A stretch of DNA of 64,000 nt, taken from Owenia fusiformis. Lineage: Eukaryota; Annelida; Polychaeta; Sabellida; Oweniidae. Below the pieces are notes generated by a model that was not told the DNA's origin, did not search any database, and was given only the letters and a program-made list of their open reading frames with translations. Below are positions 22,745-32,833 of the stretch, one piece after another. The DNA lies in contig CAIIXF020000011.1 in assembly GCA_903813345.2 (NCBI GenBank), positions 7,218,571-7,282,570 on the forward strand, written 5' to 3'. The position numbers were made by a program, and so were the translations under genes. The number at the start of each line of letters is the position of its first letter. Position 1 is the first letter of the stretch.

Positions 22745-24238
22745 TTTGTAATTTGCTGCTTCTTATAATATAGTGCATCTTCATCAATGATGTGTCTTCA
22801 TTGTTATGTGTCTCATTGATGGTATGTCTTCATTGATGGTGTTTCCACAATAGTACTATTTTGAAGCAAATCAGTTTTAATTGTGAGATAAATGTCTATG
22901 TATATTCCATCTATGCTGTTGATCTGTGATTGCTTATATTAAAGTGAAACAAACACATGTACAAAACAATTTATGTGACAAAGTGAAATACATCCATGCT
23001 TCAAACTTCAAATAAAATTGCAACATTATTTCAACATGAAGGTGCCATTATTTAGCCGTTTTTATTGTTGTTAACGGTGTAAATATTTCTCTTACATATC
23101 CAAGTCCAGTAAAATTTGTCTTCTTTTATCAACTCCATTGATACAATATGTAAATGTTCACTAGTCAATAGGGAGGGTAAGTTACACGTTTGTAAGAGAA
23201 TCTGTTCGTGAGCGTGTAACATTTCACCCCCCCCCCCCCAAGTATTACTGTCCCGCTCTCAATTCACTTTTCCAGGGACCTAATTACAATTATTTTCCGT
23301 ACTCAATCGGCTCAATACTCAATCAGCCAAGTAAACATTACAAATGGAAGAACAATTCCATAGAGGACCATACATGTAATGGTCATATAATGTATACATG
23401 TTCACGTACAAAGTTCTTTTAAAAAACGTGTATCTTAACCAATAACCCCCCTAAGCTTTGATATCCATACTTGTCATTGTTTGACTTTAAAAGTAAATCA
23501 AAATAGCGTTAAAGACCTAAGGAAAAGTTTAGTCTACTTTGGTATGTACTGTATTGAATGCTGACTCAATGTTATAAAATGTTAAATGTGAAACTTTATC
23601 AACATTTCTTACAGTTAAGATATGATCGATATTGCTTTAATTTGAAAGTTTAGCATATTAATAAAAAGGAAAATTAACTTTTATTTGATCTTATGGAGCG
23701 AAGAATATAATGTGTTTTATTATAGTAGGCCTTTATAGTATTGTATTTGATGAAACTAAGATTTTGAAGAAACTTTTTCAATAGTACGCTTTTTGAAAAA
23801 TGTCTCAACAAGTTTTTATGAATGACAAATAATACAAGTATTTGGATGATTAAATAATATTTTCAAACTTTGAACAGGGCCTTTAAAAAGTAAATCTATC
23901 AACACCTCAAAGTTATCTAATTATTCAATGAAGCCTCTTGTGTTACATAGAAATATGTGGCAAATATTGAATATTGAAGTACAAAAATATTGTTCTGTTA
24001 AATGATCAGAAAGTCTCAAAAATCTGAAAAATAAGAATAAGTGGATGGTTCTGAGAATAAGTGACTAATTGTTTACTCAGAGAAATAAAGGTTACTGTTT
24101 ATTTCATGAAAAATATAAAACATGATATATGTTGAGTTTGAGGCTTTAAATAAATAGTTCACCTTAATGGGTTTTTGAGTCATAAATTTAAAAAAGCACA
24201 GTACATTGGGGGGAAAGCGAGCAGATTGGTCAGTTAGA
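22745..24238. other. Upstream flank of the sulfotransferase gene
   Basis: A short imperfect repeat of TCTTCATTGATGGT words lies at about 22780-22850, and a poly-C run at about 23227-23240. Otherwise this is AT-rich non-coding sequence. Confidence 0.5.
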
Positions 24239-24564
24239 CACTCTTAAAAATTATTACTTGGATTTCCTTATATTGAGAAATTGTACTACTCATTTTAAGT
24301 CAAAAATTACTTAAATAATCTTGAACTACTGAATAATTTTTAAGTAATTTTTAAGTAATTCATTTATGGTGAATTTACTAATGCAAGGAGAGAAATTGAA
24401 ATACTTACTGTAGTAATTGTAATACTCATTTACATAATTAAGCAATTAAAAAACTCAAAATGACAATATAAGTTAAACCTAAGTAAAATGAAGTAAAACT
24501 AAGTATTTAACTTTAAGTAATTTTTATACTTGGGAAATACTCAAGTAATTCATTTTTAAGAGTG
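24239..24564. mobile_element. 326-bp MITE with CACTCTTAAAAAT ends
   Basis: The left end CACTCTTAAAAATTATTACT is the near-perfect complement of the right end ...AATTCATTTTTAAGAGTG. The interior is a dense set of AAGTAATTTTT and ATTACTTAAA words on both strands, so the whole element can fold. Non-coding. Confidence 0.7.
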
Positions 24565-25693
24565 GATGTAAGATTCAAGATTTATTATGTAGCCTATACG
24601 AGGGGTGATCAATATGTAATGGAGGCTTTTTTACACAGATGCTTTTTATAGACCAATCCCTTTGATTTTCTTATCCAGTGATACATCATTCAATAATCTA
24701 TCAACTCTGAAGATTTGAAAACAAAACATTTAATATATTCTGATATATCTTTATTTCCATGAAGGAGGTATAGGTACCCCGGGACTGACATGGCGTCAAA
24801 CATTCTGAAGCTATTTTACATATGCAGCTTTTTTTAACATGCAATGCAGGCTAGACAAAACAAACCATGATGGTCATGAATTGCCCCATTTTGTTATGCC
24901 ATAGTTGATTTTGAATATTTTATCCTCACTATGGTATTCATGCCACATTCATTCTACAGGGCCCTCTACATAGGTTCCATCAAGTGCTACATGTACACTC
25001 TTTCTCATCATTTTAACTCAAGATTGTGAGCACAAGGCTGAATCCATTCTCTAACATTAACAAATCCAAACACACAGAAGTTTGAGAAATTAATGAAATC
25101 AAACAAAAATATACTTATAAAACTTTGTAAATTTTTAATCGAGGCTGGGCAAAAAATGTACATTTATAATGTTATCTTAATGTTTGTATTAGTTAAGTTT
25201 ATCTTTTGTACTCTTATACCCTATAAAGGGTGAATAGAGAAATGAATAAATTAATAAAATGTAGCAAGATGCAGTTGCACAGCTTGTTTTATTTCATCAA
25301 TGTCATTAAACCTGCGTCCATAGAAATAAGAAGTCTAGAAATAAATAAGACAGATGTGGTTAGATCTTGACAAATGGTACATTGGCCAAGGGCTCAATGT
25401 TTATGTCCAGGGATATTGAACGTGAATATTTTGAGATCTGTTGGCAGGTCCATTGTCCATACACCATATGGACTAGGGTGTTCCCTTCTCTCACCAACAC
25501 CCTCTTCCACAATTGGCCTGCAAACCCCGACCATACAACACATTGACATCGATATCATAATACTTTTCGAATAATTTGGCTCATCTATTGCCGAGAAATT
25601 ACTTCGTTGTCGAATTGGTTCTCATTTTTCTTTACAAACGCAATGGAGTTCTCATTGCGTTGCTCCGGTGTGGGATCTTTTGACATGCTACCT
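24565..25693. other. Non-coding, with one mariner-like end
   Basis: ACGAGGGGTGATCAATATG at about 24598 after a TA resembles the end of a Tc1/mariner-type element, but I find no matching opposite end and no transposase. Low-confidence fragment. The rest is AT-rich. Confidence 0.35.
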
Positions 25694-25862
25694 TGATTTT
25701 ACTACGCAAACCTTTACTACTTACACTAATATTGCCACTATGTGCTAACATCCACCATTGAATCTATCTATGGCCAACTTCCCGGGAATTTCTTGAGCAT
25801 ATTACACTGTGCACCCCCGCACACATGCCCGGATATTCCTCAATTATTCCGCCATTTTCCTT
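25694..25862 (-). repeat. Inverted copy of the 43-kb foldback core
   Basis: This segment, with CCAACTTCCCGGGAATTTC, GTGCACCCCCGCACACATGC and CTCAATTATTCCGC, is the reverse complement of about 43196-43375 with few changes. Its left end also matches 43071-43125. It carries only one arm-like flank, so it is not a complete element. Confidence 0.75.
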
Positions 25863-27909
25863 CTGTAAAGTCGGAAATTTTAGAATCGCAATAAATTTAC
25901 AAATAACTTGTGACTATGGACACGGAACTAGGAAGTTAGTTGTTCTACAGGTTCATCAGTTACAAATGAAAGTAAGAGGACGAGGAAAATAGATCATATG
26001 GATCTATAAGACAAGTTTTCAAGGTTTTTTCTTTGGGTTGTTAGTCCACAAAGAAAACATCTGATATATAAATGTCGAAGATCTTACCTCGTTCGTTTTT
26101 TCTTTGCTTGCTCCATATAGGGTCTTCAGTCCCGACATGAGATTATAGTAAGCATATGGAAAAGGTCTCTAGTGTCAATTGACCTTTTTCCAGACAATTT
26201 GTCATATATAAATGACAATTTCACAGGGGTCATTAGACCATCAGAACACATCATGTACAGAGAACGTAATATTACATGTTCTTCTCTGTGTTATGTTACA
26301 TGAGAGGTTTTCAATCCAGATAAGAAAGTAAGGAAGCCCGAAGAAGGTAGACACTGTGTTTATGCCTACAGTACCTTGCCTTACATTGAGGTCTTTTTTT
26401 TGGTTGTCAGTCCATAAAGAAAACATTAACTGTTCAAGTTTACATAGCTCTCAATTCTTCGTCTCTGTATTTATCACATAAACGTGTTCAGTTCCAGATG
26501 AATATGAGAAATTTGAAAAATATCTACATCTACATCTGAAGATGGCTTCTTTACTGCTGAGGTGTTTTTGGTTGTTAGTCCACAATAAAAACACATATGT
26601 GTTCAGGAGAACGCAGACGAAATGGCTTCTTTACTGCTCATCTGTTTTTTGGTTGTAAGTCCACAATGAAAACACATACGTGTTCATTAGAACGCAGTTA
26701 TCATCTCTTTTCTTTATGCATAGTTTATAAAAGGACTCCAGTCCCGATATGAATTATGTAAACATGAAGAAATAAATACACCAGTAAATTTGTCTTTCGG
26801 GATTTGACATGTGTCGAGCATAGACTGTATGATCCTAAGATGAAGAAGATATTTCTTCATCTTACAGTAGCGTGATCACGACGATGTTCAGATGAAGACA
26901 CTTGGTTCACATACATTTAAATGTATTTAGAAAATAACATTGTATGTTGTAAAACCTGGTGTAGTATGCATACATAGAACACGTATGCTGACCACAGTAT
27001 AATTAGTTTATTTAGACTCTATTCCTGGAATATTAACGTTCAGAGTTGAGTTGGCGGAAGTATCTTTGACATAGGTTACTTTCGCCAGATGCTTCTCATA
27101 AAGCATTCAACTCAGTGTTAATTGTTTGAGGAATTAAGATTACAGTCGAGGTTTTTTGAAAACTTAAACATTTGGCGGCTTTCAGTTTGCCAGTTAAGTA
27201 AGGTTATGTCTAAAACATCACCTCAGTAAAGGTTTTGTTTCCTTTATTTTTCTTAGCCTTGACAGCTTTTGAAGTCAAAAGTTGATTATTGAAGTCTAAG
27301 ATGACTTTTCAGATCTCTTGGTAAGTCAGTTCAAGAGACTGTAAATCAAATTCTGTGTTTTTCACTACAACCTTGGGTGTTATTCCAAAGGTTTTATTTT
27401 GTGACGAGGGGAAGTAGTTATACTTACTTATAACAAGTCCCTATATCTGTATATCCAGACCATTGGCCTGTTTGCTACCACATCACACACAGAATGAATA
27501 TTTGTTTATTTTGACCTTGTTCAGGTTGCTCAGTTTTTAAACACGGTTTAAGTTTAATCACTGTTTTGAAGAGTGTTTTACTGAGCCAGCCTCAGTCATG
27601 ACAGTATCATCTTCAACAGGTTCACAGTCGTGCCGTGCTTCTGTGTAAACATTTGTGTCTTAAATAGCCACACATTTACTTTAAATCAGTGTATCATCAG
27701 TGTTCAGTTCAATCACTATTTGAGAGATCTTACATTTTGATTAGAAGTTTATGTTTTTTCACCATGGAATCACTTGTTACCATGTTTCCTTGGTGGTAGA
27801 ACCTCAATACATCATTTAGTGGTACTGAAGTACTATATACTCAAGAGCTAGTGTACTCTTTGTTATAGACATGGTTTCGTTTGTCTTGACATGAGCTCTT
27901 AACAGGATC
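25863..27909. other. Non-coding stretch with recurrent hairpins
   Basis: No gene is supported. Besides the hairpin series listed separately, words such as CAGTCCCGAYATGA recur near 26130 and 26733, suggesting an old diverged tandem structure. Confidence 0.4.
26025..26680 (+). repeat. Four dispersed copies of a GGTTGTTAGTCCA hairpin
   Basis: Each copy has a T-rich arm, the loop GGTTGTTAGTCCA or a close variant, and an A-rich arm complementary to the first. They lie at about 26025-26058, 26391-26424, 26560-26595 and 26642-26677. In the first copy TTTTCTTTG pairs with CAAAGAAAA. Arms vary while staying mostly paired. The role is unknown. Confidence 0.65.
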
Positions 27910-27960
27910 TTAAGAGGTTCTGGACAAATCATTTGATTCTGGACTTGACATATTTTTTTT

Positions 27961-28430
27961 CCAACGAAATCACATCCAAGGGTTGAATTTTTATTGGATA
28001 TTTAGAGAGCGAGTCCTGTATTGATTTCAATAAAAAGGTTAAAATAGAACGCTATTTGAGAGTTAATCTTATACTTTCATTACATTGATAAATTAAGGCA
28101 AATTCTGAAAATTTTTAAAGTGCATTTTTTATGAAATATTATCCAAGTATTTAGATGAAACGGTCTTATTTAAATACAAATCATAACATGATGATATTTT
28201 TTCATAAAATATTTCTTCAAGAAATTCAATTGAAGGCTCAAGATAAAACGAGCTAATTTAGGTGAAAACCCTTACATGATGATGTGTTTTCATGACTTCT
28301 TTCATAAAATTCCATCAAGGGGTGAAAATAAAATGATCGAATTTAAGTGATTTAAGGATCACAAGGATAGGTTTTCTCGGATATTTTCTATGAAATCCCA
28401 TCCAGTGGTCAAGGTAAAATTTTTATTTGG
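27961..28430 (+). repeat. About 83-bp degenerate subterminal repeats
   Basis: Related phrases of the form GAAATYCCATCCAAGGGTTGAA with an A/T-rich follow-on occur near 27961, 28131, 28212, 28302 and 28382, spaced about 80-90 bases (or twice that). The same series lies mirrored in the right arm, and a more diverged copy is at about 36680-36800 inside the interior. Confidence 0.6.
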
Positions 28431-28659
28431 TATATTTGGTCACGTGTTCGAACCCATAGAACCATATAGGAACGTCATTTTGAATGTTACGTGATAAATC
28501 CATATAAGGCTTTTAGAACAATGTGGGGAAAGATGAGGGGAAACCCCTGACACCTGTTCACGATTTTATCCGAACGTTCATCGGATCATTTCGGTTTTTA
28601 TGCACTTCATTATTTTACCGAAGTTTGCCGATTCGATTCGTCGTATTTCGGAATATTGG

Positions 28660-29000
28660 GGACAATTTTATACTCCATTGGGAGTATTTTTAATCTACTT
28701 CTTATTACGAAGATTCCCGAACCTTGTTCGGATTAATCCGGATTTTCTGACCTACTTCATCTACCGAGATTTAACGAGTTTACATTCGGCTCATTTCGGA
28801 ATCCTGGTGACAATTTTATACTCCATTGATGTATTTTTGATCTACTTCTCTGGATTTTTGATCTACTTCTTATGACGAAGATTCCCGAATCAGTTCGGAT
28901 TAATCCGGATTTTCTGACCTACTTTATCTACCGAGATTTAACGAGTTAACATTCGTCTCATTTCGGAATCCTGGTGACAATTTTATACTCCATTGGAGTA
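28660..29000 (+). repeat. About 155-185 bp tandem block in the arm
   Basis: The unit holds TTTATACTCCATTG, GATCTACTTCTTATGACGAA, GTTCGGATTAATCCGGATTT, CTACCGAGATTTAACGAG and CATTTCGGAATCCTGGTG. Two full copies and a third start are present, and the block is mirrored at about 37220-37590. TCGGATTAATCCGGA is itself close to palindromic. Confidence 0.8.
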
Positions 29001-29067
29001 TTTTTGATCTACTTTTTCTGGATTTTGCCCTACTTATTATAAGTTGACAGCAAGCAAATCAAAAAGT

Positions 29068-29135
29068 TCGCCATGAACGGGTTTCGATCGACTAACCTAG
29101 AGAGTGGAAGCTAAACACGCTAGCCATGAGGCTAA
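29068..29135 (-). other. Hairpin/tRNA-like module 1 (left arm)
   Basis: Read on the minus strand, ACGTTAGCC and GGCTAGCGT form a stem around TCAT, followed by AGGTTAGTCGATCGAAACCC, which resembles a Pol III B box and a T-arm. The right-arm copy (37128-37195) has a longer perfect stem. No complete cloverleaf can be drawn, so I do not call a tRNA gene. Confidence 0.4.
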
Positions 29136-29247
29136 CGTTCACCTGTGTGAGATGATAAAAGTATCATATATTTTTACCGAGCGTCAATTTAGAATGATCT
29201 TCGCTTTTGACTCCACTTAGGTACAACTCGTCAGTTGTATCCAGAAT

Positions 29248-29320
29248 AGGTGAACGCCTATGGTGTTAGTGAATAACCAAATCCCAGGCGAGTGGTTCGT
29301 ATCCCACCGTGATATGTTAT
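29248..29320 (+). other. Hairpin/tRNA-like module 2 (left arm)
   Basis: GAGTGGTTCGTATCCCACC looks like a tRNA T-arm with B box (GTGG paired with CCAC around TTCGTAT), and GAACGCCTATGGTG lies upstream near where an A box would be. The copy in the right arm is at about 36945-37010 on the opposite strand. A true tRNA cloverleaf is not evident; a tRNA-derived SINE fragment is possible. Confidence 0.4.
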
Positions 29321-29355
29321 TTTTGCTTTATTAATACGACAGAAAGGAGCAAGGT

Positions 29356-31330
29356 GTAGGTTTGAAAACAAGACGTACGTTTATTTCAATACAGTTTTAG
29401 AAACATTAACCTCTGATAATTGAAGGATTTCCACTTCTGAAGCGCGACTAGATCTAAGAAGTTCATTAATCAAGACAGTGTAAACCTTTTAGATATATGT
29501 TAGACAATGTACACGCCCCGTGTGGAATCAACTAAATGTTACATTTTGGATTTCATTGAGATCCTGTCATAGTCCTAAAATTTATTTTTCTGGAACATCA
29601 TTTTTTCAACACTGATACAAATTTCCCTGACATTTCCATGACATGTCTACAGTTTCAAAATTCCCGGACTCTTTGGCCCTTTTTGACCTTATTTTAAAAT
29701 TCTCTGACATTTCAGGCACTTGGAAAATTAAATCAAAACCCTGACATTTCCAGGTGTGTACGAACGCTGGAATTATTCTTAAAATATCCTTCAAACAAAA
29801 GGGGAAAATGCTATGCACAAATACTCTAATTTAGTTTGTATTGTAATGCGTTGTATAACATTGCATTGCATTGTATTGTGTATTTATTTGAGTGTCCGTT
29901 GACGGTAAAGAAGGCATTTAAAAGTTATTTGTGAAACTTAATAAACTTAATAAACAATACTTTAACAGTATTCTGTTATGGCAAAGTATATTTCATTTTT
30001 TCTCTTGTTCTCTACAATCTGCGTTGAGGACACTGAAGCATATGTCTGTATTTTGTTGGTGGGGAACAGCGTATCCTATCGTTCACGGAGCAAATTCAAC
30101 TCTCGTTCACGAGTACCTTGTTTTTGGGCTCTTGTCCCAAAGATAACGATTGTATAAGGTTGCATAATCAGGATTATGAGCTTTCATGTTCTTATAGTTA
30201 CATCTGTTGTAAAACGAATCTTGTCGCAACCTCTGCGAATCACGACAGCATAACATTTGAATCACGTTGACATCATTGCAAAATTAGGCTAAATATGCTA
30301 AGTCAAGACGTTAATTAGCCCACGAAAGTTCATGGGTAACTTGAGAACTACAAAATACAACCAAATACTTTTCGAACGTACAATAGCAATATTTCTCACC
30401 TAACGTCTTCATAGTTTTAGGAACGTATTTTAAACGCATGATAGCCAAATATATCAAGATACTATATCTGCCTAAATGAAGTTATCTAGTGTTTACAAAG
30501 TTTTGAAATATATTATATCCAGATCCATCAGAAATTAACTTATCCATTTACATTACTTTACTAGTTCTAGTATCTTGCATGACTCGTTCATAAGAATTCT
30601 TTAATTCTACCTCGTTCCCAATACGTCCTCAGACAGACAAGAAATTGAAGTCACACCCGTTTGTTTGCGTGGCATATTTATACGTATACGCACTTTCTCT
30701 GATTATTGTCAAACAAATACATTTCAGGAGAAGAACATAAAAAACAAATGCCTGAAACGAATGCCGAAACATAAATCCCAAGTGATTAAGTATAGAATGT
30801 TTTATTCTTTTACGATTTGATAAGAGACCGAGACTAAGAAATTAAATGCGACGAAATATTTTGACAACGTAATTTGTATATTACTGTTTTATTCTTAAAG
30901 TTCTATGCGATAAATTATTTTATCTGTTTCAAAATGTTTCATTTTATTTTGCCTATATAAAAGAGATTGAAGAAGATAAGATAAACTGTTCCGTAATATA
31001 TATTGTGTTTTAATAACCTTTTTTTAGAATCACAATGTAAAATAAATTCCCGTTCCTGCCATTCTGGTAACGCCATGCAATGGATGCAATTCAAAGTGAG
31101 AGAGAGATCTATGAATAACAGAATGCGTCCATGCCATTAATTTGGCCAAATACATGGCATGAAACTGACGTAAGTTTAAGTAAGCTACGCCCCCCGCTTT
31201 CTCTGGTAAATTATGACTTTAATTTATTTTTCGGAGTAATGGGTTTCGGACAACTGGGTTTCGGAGAACTGGGGTGTACCCGATTACGCTTTGCACGCCG
31301 CTTTAAAATCCCGATGTCTCCAGAGGTAGT
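29356..31330. other. Interior of the 10.4-kb structure, first part
   Basis: No gene is seen. At about 29610-29760 the words TTCCCTGACATTTCC and CCTGACATTTCCAGG recur, as in an old MITE. The rest is AT-rich without repeats that I can define. Confidence 0.4.
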
Positions 31331-31753
31331 TTAATCCGGTAGCCGACAGGCGTTTCTTGCATTATTGAATACAAGCTAACGTTATATTCGCGAATGCAAC
31401 TAACGCCTTCCGGCTACCTGATTAACCCAGTATAATATGACCAAGTCATTTATATATGAATGGAATAGTGGCAGATACTATTCGTATTGACATGAGTTTC
31501 CAGTAAAATAATAGGTTAATCCGGTAGCCGACAGGCGTTAGTTGCATTTGCGAATACAAGCTAAGACTATGATTTGGGAATGGAAGATTTCAGCTTCCGG
31601 ATTAACCTACCATTCTATGGGCGACTCATTTAAATATGAAAAGAACCTGACAATATTCCATTAATATTTTAATGAATTGCCCATAAAATAGTAAAGTAGG
31701 TTTATCCGGTAGCCGACAGGCGTTAGCGGCATTCGCGAATACAAGCTCCTTTA
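31331..31753 (+). repeat. About 183-bp tandem array of GGTAGCCGACAGGCG hairpins
   Basis: TTAATCCGGTAGCCGACAGG starts at about 31332 and 31514, and a slightly changed copy (TTTATCC...) at about 31700. In the first unit the left arm pairs with ...AACGCCTTCCGGCTACCTGA about 60 bases on, forming a long stem. Between hairpins lie related spacers with GACTCATTTAAATATGAA. The third unit is broken at 31752 by the mariner-type element; its continuation (AATTTGGGAA) resumes after 32833. Confidence 0.75.
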
Positions 31754-32831
31754 CAGGGTGTCCGGAAAGTAAAGATACAAATGCTCTAATTTCAATAGAT
31801 TTACCTGTTGTGAGATGAAATTGCTACAGATTGTAGAATGTCATTGTAACAATTTATCCTGCAACTGGCATGACAAATTGTTTCAAAGTAAAAAAGTTAT
31901 GGTTGTTATGGTAACAGGAGTCGCGGGTATGTGGAGCAGCATCACAATTATGTTTTATAATTCTTTTCTCCAGTTCATATCATCTTGACACTTTGTCATC
32001 TGTTGCTATTATACATCAAACTATGTACCGCAACAGCAAAAGGATTAGTACTGTAACATTATTTAGTCATTTGACATTACTTTTGTTATATCCAGTATTA
32101 TGTATTTCCCACCATTATCTTAACATTCTTGGTGCATTTTGACCGGAGATTCCAAGACCTGACAAAACCGCCGCTGCCCATCTCTAAGATTGCTGCTAAC
32201 ATTGGCTTCCAGCCGAATCTCATTTTTATGTTGAACTTCTAATAAATATTGCTTTAAGATATTCATTAATATGTCCAACGGGACATTATCAGGCAAATAT
32301 GGGCCATTGTACACAAAGGTTTAATGTCAAGACATTCAATTGTAAGATTTGTTTTCTTTGCTTTGTAAAATGGTCCATTGACTGCGGAGGTGCACTATTG
32401 AATTTTCTATTAATCCAGGGACCCCTTTTTCTAAGCACGTATATACTTTTTCTTTTTCTTTGATTATACTGGTGACATTCTATAGTTCTGATATGTATCA
32501 ATGATATCATTAAACTAAAGAGAATACTATGGCAGCAAAAATACAATATTGAACAAAACAAAACATTGATAGGAAATACAATAATAAACACTGTTTCAAA
32601 TGGTTATATTTTAGCAATTTATCACAATTTAGTGATATCCTGGAACTGCTCCGCATACCCCTCACCACCGTAACCATGACAACCGTAACTTTAACACGTT
32701 TAGACTATATGTTATAAAAGTTGGTAGATGTATTGTAATAAAGTTCCTCTACAATCTGTAGCAATTCCATTACAAAGAAACAAAATCTCTTAAAATAAGA
32801 GTATTTGTATCTTTACTTTCCGGACACCCTG
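31754..32831. mobile_element. Tc1/mariner-type element, 1078 bp
   Basis: The ends CAGGGTGTCCGGAAAGTAAA (left) and its complement (right) extend to about 33 paired bases with AGATACAAATGCTCT and AGAGTATTTGTATCT. TA flanks both ends (31752-31753 and 32832-32833), the target duplication typical of the Tc1/mariner superfamily. The interior carries a decayed minus-strand transposase remnant. It interrupts the third unit of the hairpin array. Confidence 0.85.
32120..32314 (-). pseudogene. Decayed mariner-type transposase C-terminus
   Basis: The 64-residue frame contains LPDNVPLDILMNILKQ, which I read as a decayed form of the (S)PDLxPLDFxLWGxLK motif around the third catalytic Asp of mariner-type transposases. 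It ends NLRDGQRRFCQVLES... like the C-terminal helix of that family. Upstream coding sequence is broken: the neighbouring 100-residue frame (32289-32591) is in another register and has no catalytic motifs. Identification rests on motif resemblance alone; the position inside matching terminal repeats supports it. Confidence 0.45.
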
Positions 32832-32833
32832 TA

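Larger units (their letters stand above)
27910..29355 (+). repeat. Left arm of the 10.4-kb inverted repeat
   Basis: From outside to inside it holds the TTAAGAGG terminus, a set of about 83-bp degenerate subrepeats (27961-28430), a unique block, a tandem block (about 28660-29000), and two hairpin or tRNA-like modules (about 29068-29135 and 29248-29320). It ends at about 29355 after GACAGAAAGGAGCAAGGT. A 91-residue frame at 28600 is carried by the tandem block and appears in both arms; it has no domain features. Confidence 0.85.

Noticed and set aside
28600-28875. 91-residue frame repeated as an 84-residue frame at 37387-37641 on the other strand
   Set aside because: It is carried by the tandem block of the inverted arms, has no domain features, and repeats within itself because the DNA does. 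Presence in both arms reflects duplication, not selection for protein.
29060-29330. Functional tRNA genes in the arms
   Set aside because: B-box and T-arm-like words are present, but no full cloverleaf with a paired acceptor stem and plausible anticodon arm can be drawn.
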